Source of the DNA: Candidatus Saccharimonadota bacterium
GTDB taxonomy: Bacteria > Patescibacteriota > Saccharimonadia > Saccharimonadales > Saccharimonadaceae
Direction: 5' to 3'
Length of the DNA stretch: 64,000 nt
Assembly: GCA_030445245.1 (NCBI GenBank)
Contig: JAUCSD010000001.1
Location: 310,001 to 374,000, forward strand
The position numbers were made by a program, and so were the translations under genes. Under the pieces are notes generated by a model. It worked only from the letters and a program-made list of their open reading frames with translations, did not search any database and was not told the origin of the DNA. Shown here in pieces: positions 22,779 to 31,171 of the stretch (position 1 is its first letter; each line of letters opens with the position of its first letter).

Positions 22779-23483
22779 ATGGTTTTGAAAACAAGTATCC
22801 TCGTAGAGGCAAAGAACATATCGAAAAAATATCATCGTGGTTCTGAAACCATTATGGCGCTCGGAGACGTGTCGCTTACTATTTCAAAAGGTGAACTACT
22901 CGCTATTGTCGGGCCGTCCGGGTCAGGCAAAACGACGCTTACACACATTATTGGAGGACTCTCTACACCTGATACGGGTATGGTAGTCGTTGAAGGACGG
23001 GAGTTAAAAAAACAGAGTGACAAGTTACTTTCGGCCTATCGAAATAGCGAGGTCGGCTTTATCTTTCAGAATTTTGGCCTCGTCCCCTCTTATTCAGCTA
23101 TTGAAAATGTCATGATTCCTCTTGTCGTCGCTAATCTTTCGGCGAAGCAGCGATATGACAAAGCAAAGGAATCCCTTGTTCTTGTCGGACTGCAAAAGCG
23201 CATGCATCAGCGGGCCGACGAACTATCTGGTGGTGAACAACAGCGCGTCAGTATCGCCAGGGCACTTGTGAATGCGCCAAAGATTATTATTGCTGATGAA
23301 CCAACTGGAAGTTTAGATTCAGCTCGTGGTGAAGAGATTATGAAGATCTTAGAAGATCTTGCCCATAAACAAGGTATATCGGTACTTATGGTGACACACG
23401 ATATGGGACTCGCTGCACGAGCGGATCGCATTATTCATATTCGTGATGGTCGTATCGAAAAGGAGTCGCATGCGAATAATTGA
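22779..23483 (+). CDS. ABC transporter ATP-binding protein, MacB/LolD type
   Basis: A 234-residue ATPase. Walker A GPSGSGKTT, Q-loop FIFQNFGL, signature LSGGEQQRVSIARAL, Walker B IIIADEPTGSLD and the switch His in VMVTHD are intact, and the whole follows the MacB/LolD/FtsE pattern. It would power the permease encoded by the next gene. TATACT (22765-22770) lies eight bases before the ATG at 22779; longer starts lie above this box. The gene overlaps the permease gene by 14 bases. Confidence 0.9.
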   Translation: MVLKTSILVEAKNISKKYHRGSETIMALGDVSLTISKGELLAIVGPSGSGKTTLTHIIGGLSTPDTGMVVVEGRELKKQSDKLLSAYRNSEVGFIFQNFGLVPSYSAIENVMIPLVVANLSAKQRYDKAKESLVLVGLQKRMHQRADELSGGEQQRVSIARALVNAPKIIIADEPTGSLDSARGEEIMKILEDLAHKQGISVLMVTHDMGLAARADRIIHIRDGRIEKESHANN

Positions 23484-24813
23484 TTATACAAATATTGCTC
23501 TTAAAGATCTGCGTGGTCAAAAGATACGATCGAGCCTAACCCTCTTCGCATTGATTATCAGTACGGTCATTTTAGTATTGATGGCTGCGATAAGTATCGG
23601 GGGTCGTCAGGCGATTGCCAATCAGTTTGGTACTGACAGCGCACTTGCTACTATCATGGTAACTCCGAACCAAAGCGGTAGTTCATTAAATCCTTACGGC
23701 AATGTCCAAGAGGTAAATGCTACTGCGAGCAAGCTTGATGATACGGTGGTTACTCAACTTGCCAGCTTGTCTCATGTGCAGTCGGTGACCCCACGCTCAC
23801 ATGTATGGGAATTTAATCATTTTTCACTCGAGGGTAATGGCAAACAATTCGTAGCACAAGCAGAGGGGGTGGCCGCAGATGCTCATATCTCATTGAGCGC
23901 TGGTATGCCATTTGGGTCAAATGACGATAAGAATAGCATCATTATTGGTCTTGGGTATGCCAAGGAACTAGGTCTTGAAAGTGATCCTCAAGCCTTAATT
24001 GGCAAGATGCTTACTATTACGACACAAAAAGGTTATCGTGGTGTTGAAGCGAAGATTCCTGGAGTAAATGCGAGTGCGGCTGAAAACGAAGTATTTAATA
24101 AAAGTGAAACAACGCTTCAGGCAACGATTGTAGGCGTGACGGCTACAGGGCAGGACCAAAATAATATATATATTCCACTAGGCTGGGCACATGCGGTGCG
24201 GACGGCTCGTTATCAAGAGGGTGCAATCTTAAAGACGGTTGACCAAATCGCTCAGGATGGCTATAGCTCTCTCCAGCTTCGAACAGACGAGACGGCGAAT
24301 GTAAAAGAAGTTTCGGATGCTATCATGCAGCGTGGATACGGCCAAGTTTCAACCTTGGCGCAAATTGAACGCCTCCAGCAGTTTACGACTTTAATGTGGG
24401 CCATACTCGGAACGGTAGCACTTATAGCTGTCGTAGCCGCCGCTCTTGGCGTTGTGAATACTATGTTGATGGCTGTAACTGAACAACGCCACACGATTGG
24501 CGTGTGGCGTGCTTGTGGGGCTCGGAAGAGCTTTATTGTGAACCTGTTCTTGATAGAAGCTGGTTTGCTTGGATGTATCGGTGGAGTAGTTGGCGTCGGT
24601 ATTGGCTTTATACTCAGTAAGTTTGTTAATGAATATATAACGGTGTTACTTAAATCACAGGGCCTTGCGTTGACAGATGTTGCCGTTATTCCATGGTGGC
24701 TTATGATTGGTACGGTACTACTGACAACCCTATTCGGTATTCTTGCAGGAATGTATCCTGCCTACCGAGCGGCTAGGCAGGATCCGTCGCGAACATTGTC
24801 CAGCGGCCAGTAG
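23470..24813 (+). CDS. FtsX-like ABC permease, MacB type
   Basis: A 447-residue permease with an N-terminal span (after ALKDLRGQKIRSSL), a large extracytoplasmic domain of about 230 residues and three C-terminal spans with the FtsX pattern (ALGVVNTMLMAVTEQRHTIG). With the ATPase it forms a MacB-type complex that moves substrates mechanically, such as peptides, toxins or lipoproteins. An AAAAGGAGTCGC site precedes the ATG inside the ATPase gene. It abuts the convergent glycosyltransferase gene with no spacer. Confidence 0.88.
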   Translation: MRIIDYTNIALKDLRGQKIRSSLTLFALIISTVILVLMAAISIGGRQAIANQFGTDSALATIMVTPNQSGSSLNPYGNVQEVNATASKLDDTVVTQLASLSHVQSVTPRSHVWEFNHFSLEGNGKQFVAQAEGVAADAHISLSAGMPFGSNDDKNSIIIGLGYAKELGLESDPQALIGKMLTITTQKGYRGVEAKIPGVNASAAENEVFNKSETTLQATIVGVTATGQDQNNIYIPLGWAHAVRTARYQEGAILKTVDQIAQDGYSSLQLRTDETANVKEVSDAIMQRGYGQVSTLAQIERLQQFTTLMWAILGTVALIAVVAAALGVVNTMLMAVTEQRHTIGVWRACGARKSFIVNLFLIEAGLLGCIGGVVGVGIGFILSKFVNEYITVLLKSQGLALTDVAVIPWWLMIGTVLLTTLFGILAGMYPAYRAARQDPSRTLSSGQ

Positions 24814-26313
24814 TTAGGCTGTGTTTGCCATTCGTGCAAGATATACACTGAATAATGCAGGAACAGCGATAACGATGGTTGATATGATCGTGTGATTGAA
24901 AATATATGCAACGGCGAGAATCGTGACGCCGAATAGCAGCTCCCCACGGCTAGCTATAAAGGCGTCTTTTTTTGTAATGAAATCATGCTCTTTTGGCGTT
25001 ACGACAAAGATTGATTTACCGAAAGTTGATTTGATCGAGGCACGTAGGCTGATGAAAAGCATGGAACCGTAGAGTAATACGGTGTGCAGGAGGTACCAAA
25101 CAAGGCGATGTGGTCGAACCTTACCGCCACCATAAAATATGATATCGTTGAGCATCGGAGCAAATAGGAACATAACAGTCGGTGCGAGCAACCATATCGG
25201 GTACGTGACGGTGTAATGAAGTGATGGAAGTAGTATGACGTTAATGATGATATAGAGGGCAAAGAAGGCTGAGAGTGGTAAGCTATAGGTAAAAAGTATG
25301 ATGTCAAGCTTTTCGAACCATGTCATTTTTGAGCGAATAATACGCCATGTATATTTCTTAATGAACTCCATATTCCCCTGTGTCCACTTCGAATGACGTT
25401 TTTTGAATGCCTGGTAGCTAATAGGGTATTCTTCCTCGCAGATGATATCTTGTGCGAAGGCCACGAAGTATCCTTTGTTACGTGCTTCAATGCTCATGCA
25501 GAGATCCTCGGCGACAAGGTGCGGGAAGCCGCCAGCCGCCATGTAGCACTCTTTACTGATCAAAGCACCATGACCGAGTAGTGACAGGAAGCCATTATGA
25601 TGTTTGACAGTTTGGTATGTTGGCCAATGCGAGTCAACGCCAATAGAAAACAAACGCATGAACTTATTTCGGTTGCGCGTGGCGACATGGTTAGCCTGGA
25701 CGATGCCTGCGTTCGGGTAGAAAGCGAAGTAATCAAGACTTCGCGTGATGAAGTTTGACGGTATTACCTCATCGCTATCTAAGATTATAAAGAAGTCGTA
25801 CTCACCGTGTTTTAAGTAATTATTTAAATTTCCGGCCTTAAAGCCTGATTTATCAGTTCGACGCACGACTTCGATTCCTTTTTCAAGAGCAAAGGCGTCG
25901 ATATCGTCCATATAGCTTTTCTGAGTTGAGTCGTCGAGAATGACGAAAGATACGTTCGGATAGTCCTGGTAGAGACACGCCTCGAGACTTGAACGATTGA
26001 AGTCATTGAACGTACAGTAGACGGCTACGATCTCTTTGTCAGCAGTCGAACCATTTTTAACTCGCCACTCTCCTTCTGGAGGTAATGGAAACCTCTTGCG
26101 TTTGAGAAAATAATAGAATGTGTAAATGAGGTCTTTTGTCCCATTGAGCCAAAAATACGCAATGAATAATGTGCTCATGATTACGAGGGTCATTGTAACG
26201 GTTCCATGATTTTCTGAGTTTTGAACGGCTTCTAGAAACGGCGTGAAGGCGACGGCAATAAGCCCGAGCCAACAAGCAATGATTATGACGTAGAGCGAGG
26301 CTGATTTCTTCAT
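24814..26313 (-). CDS. Membrane-bound family 2 glycosyltransferase
   Basis: A 499-residue processive-type glycosyltransferase resembling cellulose or hyaluronan synthases. Two N-terminal spans are followed by a GT-A domain with VAVYCTFND, LDSDE (metal-binding DxD), GHGALI, AEDLCMSIEAR and KRHSKWTQG, the last corresponding to the Q/RxxRW loop but with KW. About five C-terminal spans follow. It probably builds a surface polysaccharide. The start is backed by AAAGGAGATAC. The stop codon directly touches the stop of the permease gene on the other strand. Confidence 0.85.
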   Translation of the reverse strand: MKKSASLYVIIIACWLGLIAVAFTPFLEAVQNSENHGTVTMTLVIMSTLFIAYFWLNGTKDLIYTFYYFLKRKRFPLPPEGEWRVKNGSTADKEIVAVYCTFNDFNRSSLEACLYQDYPNVSFVILDDSTQKSYMDDIDAFALEKGIEVVRRTDKSGFKAGNLNNYLKHGEYDFFIILDSDEVIPSNFITRSLDYFAFYPNAGIVQANHVATRNRNKFMRLFSIGVDSHWPTYQTVKHHNGFLSLLGHGALISKECYMAAGGFPHLVAEDLCMSIEARNKGYFVAFAQDIICEEEYPISYQAFKKRHSKWTQGNMEFIKKYTWRIIRSKMTWFEKLDIILFTYSLPLSAFFALYIIINVILLPSLHYTVTYPIWLLAPTVMFLFAPMLNDIIFYGGGKVRPHRLVWYLLHTVLLYGSMLFISLRASIKSTFGKSIFVVTPKEHDFITKKDAFIASRGELLFGVTILAVAYIFNHTIISTIVIAVPALFSVYLARMANTA

Positions 26314-26388
26314 GTATCTCCTTTGTATAAATGTTACAAAGGAAAGACTAGCACAGAAGAAAATAGTAAAAATACGAAATATTTCACA

Positions 26389-27048
26389 TTAACGAATTAG
26401 TCGACGTTCGTACCCGTCGTCAAGAAGCTCATCGAGTCGGTCGGTTAAAACTACGTAATTCCGATTGCGAGAGAGGACGACTCTCTCTGTAGCAAGTTTC
26501 TTTAATTCAGTGCCTACAGTCTCGCGCGTTAAGCCTGTAAAATTTGCAACGTCCTGCTGAGTTATGGGTAATGGAATCTCAACCATATCTTTTCGCAGGT
26601 CTTTACCGAAACAGAGTGAAAAGTAATGAATTGTATGGATCACCTTTTCGTATGCCTTTGATTGCTCAAGCGCGTTTATATGCATCTGATGAATGAGCGT
26701 CTCGGATGCACATTGATTCAGAATTTGAAGCATCGCTTCGTTATTACCACGAAGAAACTCAAGTAGCTGGGCCCGAGGAACTAAATAGACACAACAGTCA
26801 CTCATCGCCTCGTAGTAGTATTGCGATCGCGATATCTTTCCTAGGACCCATCCTAGTGGAAAGAGGTTATCTTTAACGTCAAATCCAATAGGCTTCTCCT
26901 CACCTTTAGAGGTTATATTATAGGTTTTTATAATGCCCTCTTTTATAACGTAGGCATAAGCCGGTTCGATATCTTGTTGCAAAATGACGTCACCTTTTCT
27001 GAATAGTTTCGTCTTTTGCGCCTGTAAATAGGTTTGCAAATTGATCAA
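26389..27048 (-). CDS. Crp/Fnr family transcription regulator
   Basis: A 219-residue regulator with a cyclic-nucleotide-binding-type barrel at about residues 10-110 (LFRKGDVILQQDIEPAYAYVI) and a helix-turn-helix ITQQDVANFTGLTRETVGTELKKL near 170-195. No Fnr iron-sulfur cysteines occur at the N-terminus. I favour a TTG start at 27048, which has AAGGAG five bases before it and lies below a TATACT box at 27083-27088. A longer reading to 27111 would begin above the promoter. Its targets are unknown. Confidence 0.78.
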   Translation of the reverse strand: MINLQTYLQAQKTKLFRKGDVILQQDIEPAYAYVIKEGIIKTYNITSKGEEKPIGFDVKDNLFPLGWVLGKISRSQYYYEAMSDCCVYLVPRAQLLEFLRGNNEAMLQILNQCASETLIHQMHINALEQSKAYEKVIHTIHYFSLCFGKDLRKDMVEIPLPITQQDVANFTGLTRETVGTELKKLATERVVLSRNRNYVVLTDRLDELLDDGYERRLIR

Positions 27049-27258
27049 ATAGTCTCCTTGTTGATAATTGGCATACCATCTTAGTATAAGTGATTTTATG
27101 TACATTAACACACTAACGGTGTATTTTTAGCTTAGTCAAAGTGGGCTGTAGGTTGGTAAAATTATATGATCTGGTTGCGACTTCGTACTTCTTACCGGGT
27201 GTACTGCTCGGATGTATTCTCGGAACATTAAGAGGGATCCCGCACGTATCTCTGAGGC

Positions 27259-27486
27259 ATGGTATTTGTTGCAAATAAAGCTGAACTTGATAGGCATATC
27301 CAGACACTTATTCAAATGGCAACGCGAGGAATGATGGTTTGGCTAGCGTATCCTAAGGCAAAACAGCTCGATACGGATTTAAATCGTGATATCATTTGGA
27401 CGTATATGTGCACTTTCGGATTTGATGCGGTGCGACAGGTTGCGATTGATGACATGTGGTCCGCGCTTAGGTTCAAATTGTTATAA
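27259..27486 (+). pseudogene. C-terminal piece of a DUF3052-like protein
   Basis: A 75-residue frame reads VFVANKAELDRHI, then MMVWLAYPKAKQLDTDLNRD and AIDDMWSALRFK, which looks like the second half of DUF3052-type proteins of 130-150 residues. The first half is missing: upstream frames contain hydrophobic sequence but are closed by stops. No ribosome site is visible. Probably a truncated gene. Confidence 0.45.
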
Positions 27487-27576
27487 ATGATCAGGTGTTA
27501 CAGACGGCGACACTAACTAGTGGCATCTCAAGTAAGATTTACAAGAAGTTGAATCGATTATAGCTAAAACCCAGGC

Positions 27577-27807
27577 TTAGTTGGATTGTTTGCTACGTCG
27601 AATTCGTTTTACGAGCAGAATGACTGAAGCGATAACGATAGAAACGCCGAGCGCAAGAGGAAGTAATATATCGAAACCGGTGCTGGCGAGCAGATTGTTA
27701 GAAGATGGGTTAGTTGCTGCTGTGGTGCTACATTCGCCGTATGCGTTTGCCCCGTATGCGTCACAGCTATACGCTGCGAGGAGATGAATAGTGACTAAAT
27801 GATTCAT
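27577..27807 (-). CDS. Small surface protein with LASTG sorting signal (putative sortase substrate)
   Basis: A 76-residue protein with a short hydrophobic N-terminus, a Cys-, Tyr- and Gly-rich middle (AYSCDAYGANAYGEC) and a complete cell-wall sorting signal: LASTG at residues 40-44, a hydrophobic stretch to about 66 and a basic tail KRIRRSK. LASTG differs from LPXTG by Ala for Pro, as accepted by some class E sortases. A sortase gene is 1.7 kb away. AAGAGAGAAC precedes the ATG. The exposed part after processing would be only some 20-30 residues. Confidence 0.65.
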   Translation of the reverse strand: MNHLVTIHLLAAYSCDAYGANAYGECSTTAATNPSSNNLLASTGFDILLPLALGVSIVIASVILLVKRIRRSKQSN

Positions 27808-27934
27808 ATTGTTCTCTCTTTTGTATTTATCTTGCTATAAAGACACAACCGTTATACTATAGTTGGTAGTATAACGTAAACGATGAATAGCAACAATAGC
27901 TTCTAAACAAATCTGTTGCGTAGGGAGAAAATAC

Positions 27935-28123
27935 ATGTTTGGTCTAGGCGCACCTGAACTTATCATTATCTTATTAATATTAGTATTATTATTCGGTGCA
28001 AGTAAATTACCTCAATTGGCTAAAAGCATTGGTACATCGGCAAGAGAACTTCGTAAGGGATTGAACGATGATGAAAGCACGGCTACAAAACCAACAAGCA
28101 AACCAACAGAAAAAAAATCCTAG
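27935..28123 (+). CDS. tatA: Twin-arginine translocase subunit TatA
   Basis: A 62-residue TatA: a short periplasmic start MFGLGAPE, one span (LIIILLILVLLFGASKLP) with the conserved F-G hinge, an amphipathic helix (QLAKSIGTSARELRKG) and an acidic, Lys-rich tail. It forms the pore of the Tat pathway for folded proteins. The ribosome site is GGGAGAAAATAC. It overlaps tatC by 56 bases, so the two must be co-expressed. No TatB is seen, so this is a minimal TatAC system. Confidence 0.92.
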   Translation: MFGLGAPELIIILLILVLLFGASKLPQLAKSIGTSARELRKGLNDDESTATKPTSKPTEKKS

Positions 28124-29150
28124 TTCTGAGCAACCTGCTGGAACGACGTTTTCCGATCATGTCGTAGAACTTCGCAACCGGGCCATGTGGGTAGGACTTG
28201 TTTTTATTATTTTTTCTGCCCTCGCGTATAACTATCACGAGGTATTATTGAAGGTCATCATGGCGCCGCTTGATGGGAGTAAACTTGTCTATCTGACCCC
28301 AGGCGGTGGCTTTAGCTTTATCTTTCTTGTCTCAATGTACACGGGATTGCTTGCTTCGATTCCCCTACTTATCTATCACTTGCATGCATTTGTTAAACCG
28401 GCATTGCCCTCGCGTGCGCGTCGTTCGGCAGGAAGGGTTATCCTTTCTGCTACCGCGCTTATAATAAGTGGTGTTGCTTATGGGTATTTTATTGCCATTC
28501 CCGCAGCCTTACATTTTCTAACGACATTTGCAGGGGATACGGTGACGCCGAACCTGACGGCGGACTCGTATCTTAATTTCTTTTTGGCGTATGTCGCTGG
28601 ATTAGCAGTGCTCTCGTTGCTACCGCTTCTACTTATGTTTGTTCATTGGATAAAGCCGTTGAAGCCGAGTGGTCTCCTTAAGACTGAGCGTTGGGTTGTA
28701 TTGTTTGCCTTTATAGCCGCTGCCCTTATTACGCCAACGCCAGACGTCGTTAACCAGTCGATGATTGCCTTGCCGGTTATTGCTATCTACCAGATTGGTG
28801 TAGTTGCTGTGTTTGTAGCAACGCTTAAGGAAAAACGACATAAGCGTGCGCTTGATAAGCGTCAAGAGCAAGAAGCGGCTAGATTGTCTCGATATGCGCC
28901 TGTCGTTAAGACGCTTCAGGCGGCTTCTGTTGTCACCCAACCACAATTAAAATCTGCATCACAACCTGTCGCGACGCCTGATAACATTACTATGCAGCGT
29001 GTTTCTTCGGTTCGATCAATGCGGACTGTGCGTTCAGTTGATGGTTTTCGTTCATCGAAGCAGATTCAAGTAGTGCCTCGTTCACCGAAAGTACGACCTC
29101 GCAGTATAGATGGTATGACGTTTCGACGCAGTCAAATGCCGCAAAATTGA
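28068..29150 (+). CDS. tatC: Twin-arginine translocase subunit TatC with long basic tail
   Basis: A 360-residue TatC. The conserved N-terminal HVVELRNRAMW and six spans are present, with ITPTPDVVNQSMIALPVIAIYQIG near the C-terminal spans. TatC recognises twin-arginine signals. Unusually, about 110 residues follow the last span; they are rich in Ser, Arg and Val (e.g. VRSVDGFRSSKQIQVV) and have no known motif. Two adjacent ATGs (28068, 28071) could serve as start. It lies between tatA and a small gene with a Tat-like signal. Confidence 0.9.
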   Translation: MMKARLQNQQANQQKKNPSSEQPAGTTFSDHVVELRNRAMWVGLVFIIFSALAYNYHEVLLKVIMAPLDGSKLVYLTPGGGFSFIFLVSMYTGLLASIPLLIYHLHAFVKPALPSRARRSAGRVILSATALIISGVAYGYFIAIPAALHFLTTFAGDTVTPNLTADSYLNFFLAYVAGLAVLSLLPLLLMFVHWIKPLKPSGLLKTERWVVLFAFIAAALITPTPDVVNQSMIALPVIAIYQIGVVAVFVATLKEKRHKRALDKRQEQEAARLSRYAPVVKTLQAASVVTQPQLKSASQPVATPDNITMQRVSSVRSMRTVRSVDGFRSSKQIQVVPRSPKVRPRSIDGMTFRRSQMPQN

Positions 29151-29210
29151 CCTATACACAGCTTTTAATTTGCGATATAGTAAAGATAAGCGCAATAAAA
29201 GGAAATTGAA

Positions 29211-29444
29211 ATGCAAAACGAAATACAAAAATTACTAGAAAAAGACATGGATCGTAAGAATTTCTTAAAGCATGTCGGGATTGGCTTTGCGGCTATCGCA
29301 GGCATTACGACAGCGCTTAAGACGCTCACTATGCTAAATGGCTCGCATAAGAATGTAGACACTGGTTATGGCTCAAGCGCGTACGGTGGTAGCTCTGCTT
29401 CTTCAAAAGTGGCCAATGTGGCACAACACAAAACTCAAGGATAG
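29211..29444 (+). CDS. Small protein with twin-arginine-like (RK) signal
   Basis: A 77-residue protein. Residues 13-20 read MDRKNFLK, a Tat motif with RK in place of RR and the usual FLK, followed by a hydrophobic helix (GIGFAAIAGITTALKTL) and a Gly/Ser/Tyr-rich tail (GYGSSAYGGSSASSK). It stands just after tatC, with AAAGGAAATTG before its ATG. A membrane-held Tat substrate or a helper of Tat is likely. RK signals are rare but known to work in some proteins. Confidence 0.65.
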   Translation: MQNEIQKLLEKDMDRKNFLKHVGIGFAAIAGITTALKTLTMLNGSHKNVDTGYGSSAYGGSSASSKVANVAQHKTQG

Positions 29445-29462
29445 CTCTTTTTAGTGGCCGCA

Positions 29463-30062
29463 ATGGCGAAACTATCTGCATCACGTTCAGGTATATATCG
29501 TTTTAGGGGTGCATTTACTTTTTCTATCATAATTCTCGGCCTGGTAATCGGCCTGTATATTATTATTACTGCTCTGAGCCCGGCTTTAGTTGAACTGCCG
29601 ATTGTTCATCGGCTCATTAGCAGGCCGGAACCAGTTAACAAAACGGTACTTGATGATAGGCTCTATATCCCACAGATAGGGGTTAATGTGGCTATCGTGA
29701 CGGGAGATACTGAGGATGCACTTACTAGGGGCGCATGGCACCGTATGCCGCAGAATGGTGATCCCGAAAAAGGTGGTAACTTTGTCCTTAGTGCCCATCG
29801 CTTCGTGATGAGTTGGACCCCTGGTCAAACAGTAGAGCGCTCACCGTTTTATAATATCGATAAGCTAAATATTGGCGATCAGCTACGGGTAGACTATGAT
29901 GGTATCCGCTATACGTACGCTATCACGAAAAAGTATAAGGTTAGCCCGAACCAAACAGATATTGAGAAAACCAGTGTCGAGCCGAAATTAACTCTTTACT
30001 CGTGTACTCTGCGCGGCTCCGCAGATGGACGAGATGTCATTGAAGCTCATCTTGTTAAATAA
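29463..30062 (+). CDS. Sortase (class D/E-like)
   Basis: A 199-residue sortase with an N-terminal membrane anchor (TFSIIILGLVIGLYIIITAL). The catalytic residues are His in LSAHRF (about residue 116), Cys in LYSCTL (about 180) and Arg in SADGRDV (about 190). It cuts sorting signals and couples proteins to the wall or to each other. The nearby LASTG protein is a natural candidate. Start is uncertain: GTG at 29454 or ATG at 29463. Confidence 0.85.
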   Translation: MAKLSASRSGIYRFRGAFTFSIIILGLVIGLYIIITALSPALVELPIVHRLISRPEPVNKTVLDDRLYIPQIGVNVAIVTGDTEDALTRGAWHRMPQNGDPEKGGNFVLSAHRFVMSWTPGQTVERSPFYNIDKLNIGDQLRVDYDGIRYTYAITKKYKVSPNQTDIEKTSVEPKLTLYSCTLRGSADGRDVIEAHLVK

Positions 30063-30102
30063 TAGAGGCCTGTTTATTCCATTAGTTGCTATAATTTAAT
30101 GA

Positions 30103-30195
30103 ATGGATAAAGAGAACATAAATCATCATTATGTCACTGAAAGCTTTGTAAATCTAAAAAAGACGGGCATCTCGCAATGGGCCATAAAAAAATAA
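30103..30195 (+). CDS. 30-residue upstream ORF overlapping the next gene
   Basis: TATAAT at 30090-30095 is seven bases before an ATG that opens a 30-codon frame (starts MDKENINHHYV, ends AIKK). It overlaps the start of the membrane-protein gene by 19 bases in another frame. The layout suggests a leaderless leader peptide whose translation feeds ribosomes into the downstream gene. There is no sign of an attenuator hairpin. It may equally be a chance frame. Confidence 0.4.
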   Translation: MDKENINHHYVTESFVNLKKTGISQWAIKK

Positions 30196-30689
30196 AAACC
30201 GAACAGCAAAAAGAATATATCGCCGATCTTCTTAAGGAGCGTATCTATGCAACCCTTGCCCTACTTGCTGTTTTGATTAGTATTGACACCGCGCACTCTA
30301 GTTCGCTGCATGCTGCGTATATTATCAGTGGAACAATCATATCTTTATGGGCGGCTAGCATGGTTGCAACTCAGATGTCCCGACGTATGATATTCCAAGG
30401 AGAGTTAAACCAGGCCGACGAGGTGCAGCATCAGATTCGTCGTCATGCGCCAATGCTTGCATCGCTTGTCTTCCCTCTTATGATGATTGGCCTTTCGATG
30501 ATCCATATCATTAGTCTGGGTATGGCTATCGATATTTCAATTGTAAGTTCCCTGCTGTTACTCGTAGGTTGGTCGATTGGATCAGCCCGCTCACTCAGTG
30601 CAAAGAAGTTGCCGACATTTGTTCTTATTATTATCGAGCTTGCAATCGGTCTCAGTATTGTAGGACTGAAGCTACTTGTTGACCATTAG
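30177..30689 (+). CDS. Membrane protein, unknown (three to four spans)
   Basis: A 170-residue protein. The start is basic (GHKKIKTEQQKEYIAD), followed by four hydrophobic segments: residues 25-38, 47-65, 97-137 (long, probably two spans) and 148-166. Charged residues between spans 2 and 3 (RRMIFQGELNQADEVQHQIRRH) form a cytoplasmic loop. No family is recognised. It is probably translated by coupling to the small ORF that overlaps its start. Confidence 0.55.
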   Translation: MGHKKIKTEQQKEYIADLLKERIYATLALLAVLISIDTAHSSSLHAAYIISGTIISLWAASMVATQMSRRMIFQGELNQADEVQHQIRRHAPMLASLVFPLMMIGLSMIHIISLGMAIDISIVSSLLLLVGWSIGSARSLSAKKLPTFVLIIIELAIGLSIVGLKLLVDH

Positions 30690-30716
30690 GGTCTAGAATA
30701 CGTTATATTGAAAGCG

Positions 30717-30776
30717 CCCACCGAGGAGCACTGCGCGGAGGTTGTAGCCTCAGCGGGCGCTTTCGGTGGGCGTCAC
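30717..30776 (-). terminator. Large GC-rich hairpin after the GC-rich gene at 30.8 kb
   Basis: GCGCCCACCGA at the left pairs with TCGGTGGGCGTC at the right; the inner part can also pair. It resembles the hairpin at 440-503 in its CCACCGA stem. No long T run. Confidence 0.5.
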
Positions 30777-30783
30777 TGTGCCG

Positions 30784-31125
30784 TCAGCAGCTCCAGGACG
30801 TATCCGGCCGCGTTGTCCCTTCGGTGCCTCGTGGGTACAGCCAGCGAGCACCATCTGGCGACGGTAGCTTCGCATCGAGGATGCTGCCGCCAGGATGCCG
30901 GTGTACTTCCAGCACTCCTTGTCCGCACTCACCTTGGAGATGAACGGGAAAGGTGTTGATGCTGTCTCCTGGCAATCCGTCCAGGATGATGGCGACGAGC
31001 TCCTCGCGGTGCTCGTCGTACAGTCTGCTTGCGTCGGGTAGTGTCAGCGCCGTCACGACGGTCAACCCCAACCCATCGAGGGCTCTCAGGCGCTGGTCAT
31101 CGACCACGAGCACTCCTATGTTCAC
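30784..31125 (-). CDS. GC-rich orphan protein
   Basis: A protein of about 113 residues. It begins VNIGVLVVDDQRLRALDGLG, with a strand-DD-helix pattern like the first unit of a response-regulator receiver domain, then EELVAIILDGLPGDSINTF where a receiver would have its phospho-acceptor Asp. The later part (HRHPGGSILDAKLPSPDG) does not follow that fold, so the resemblance may be superficial. GC content is far above that of both neighbours. GTG at 31125 is chosen because GAAGAGAACC precedes it; earlier starts would run into the shared promoter with yaaA. Confidence 0.5.
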   Translation of the reverse strand: MNIGVLVVDDQRLRALDGLGLTVVTALTLPDASRLYDEHREELVAIILDGLPGDSINTFPVHLQGECGQGVLEVHRHPGGSILDAKLPSPDGARWLYPRGTEGTTRPDTSWSC

Positions 31126-31157
31126 GGTTCTCTTCACGTCAATCAATAGTATCGCGT

Positions 31158-31165
31158 AGTATACT
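31158..31165. promoter_or_regulatory. Palindromic divergent -10 element
   Basis: AGTATACT reads TATACT on both strands. On the plus strand it lies six bases from the GTG of yaaA. On the minus strand it points to the GC-rich orphan gene. Confidence 0.5.
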
Positions 31166-31171
31166 TGAAAG

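Noticed and set aside
27113-27307. Small minus-strand ORF upstream of the Crp/Fnr gene
   Set aside because: Composition and sequence do not look like protein and it overlaps the DUF3052-like remnant on the other strand.
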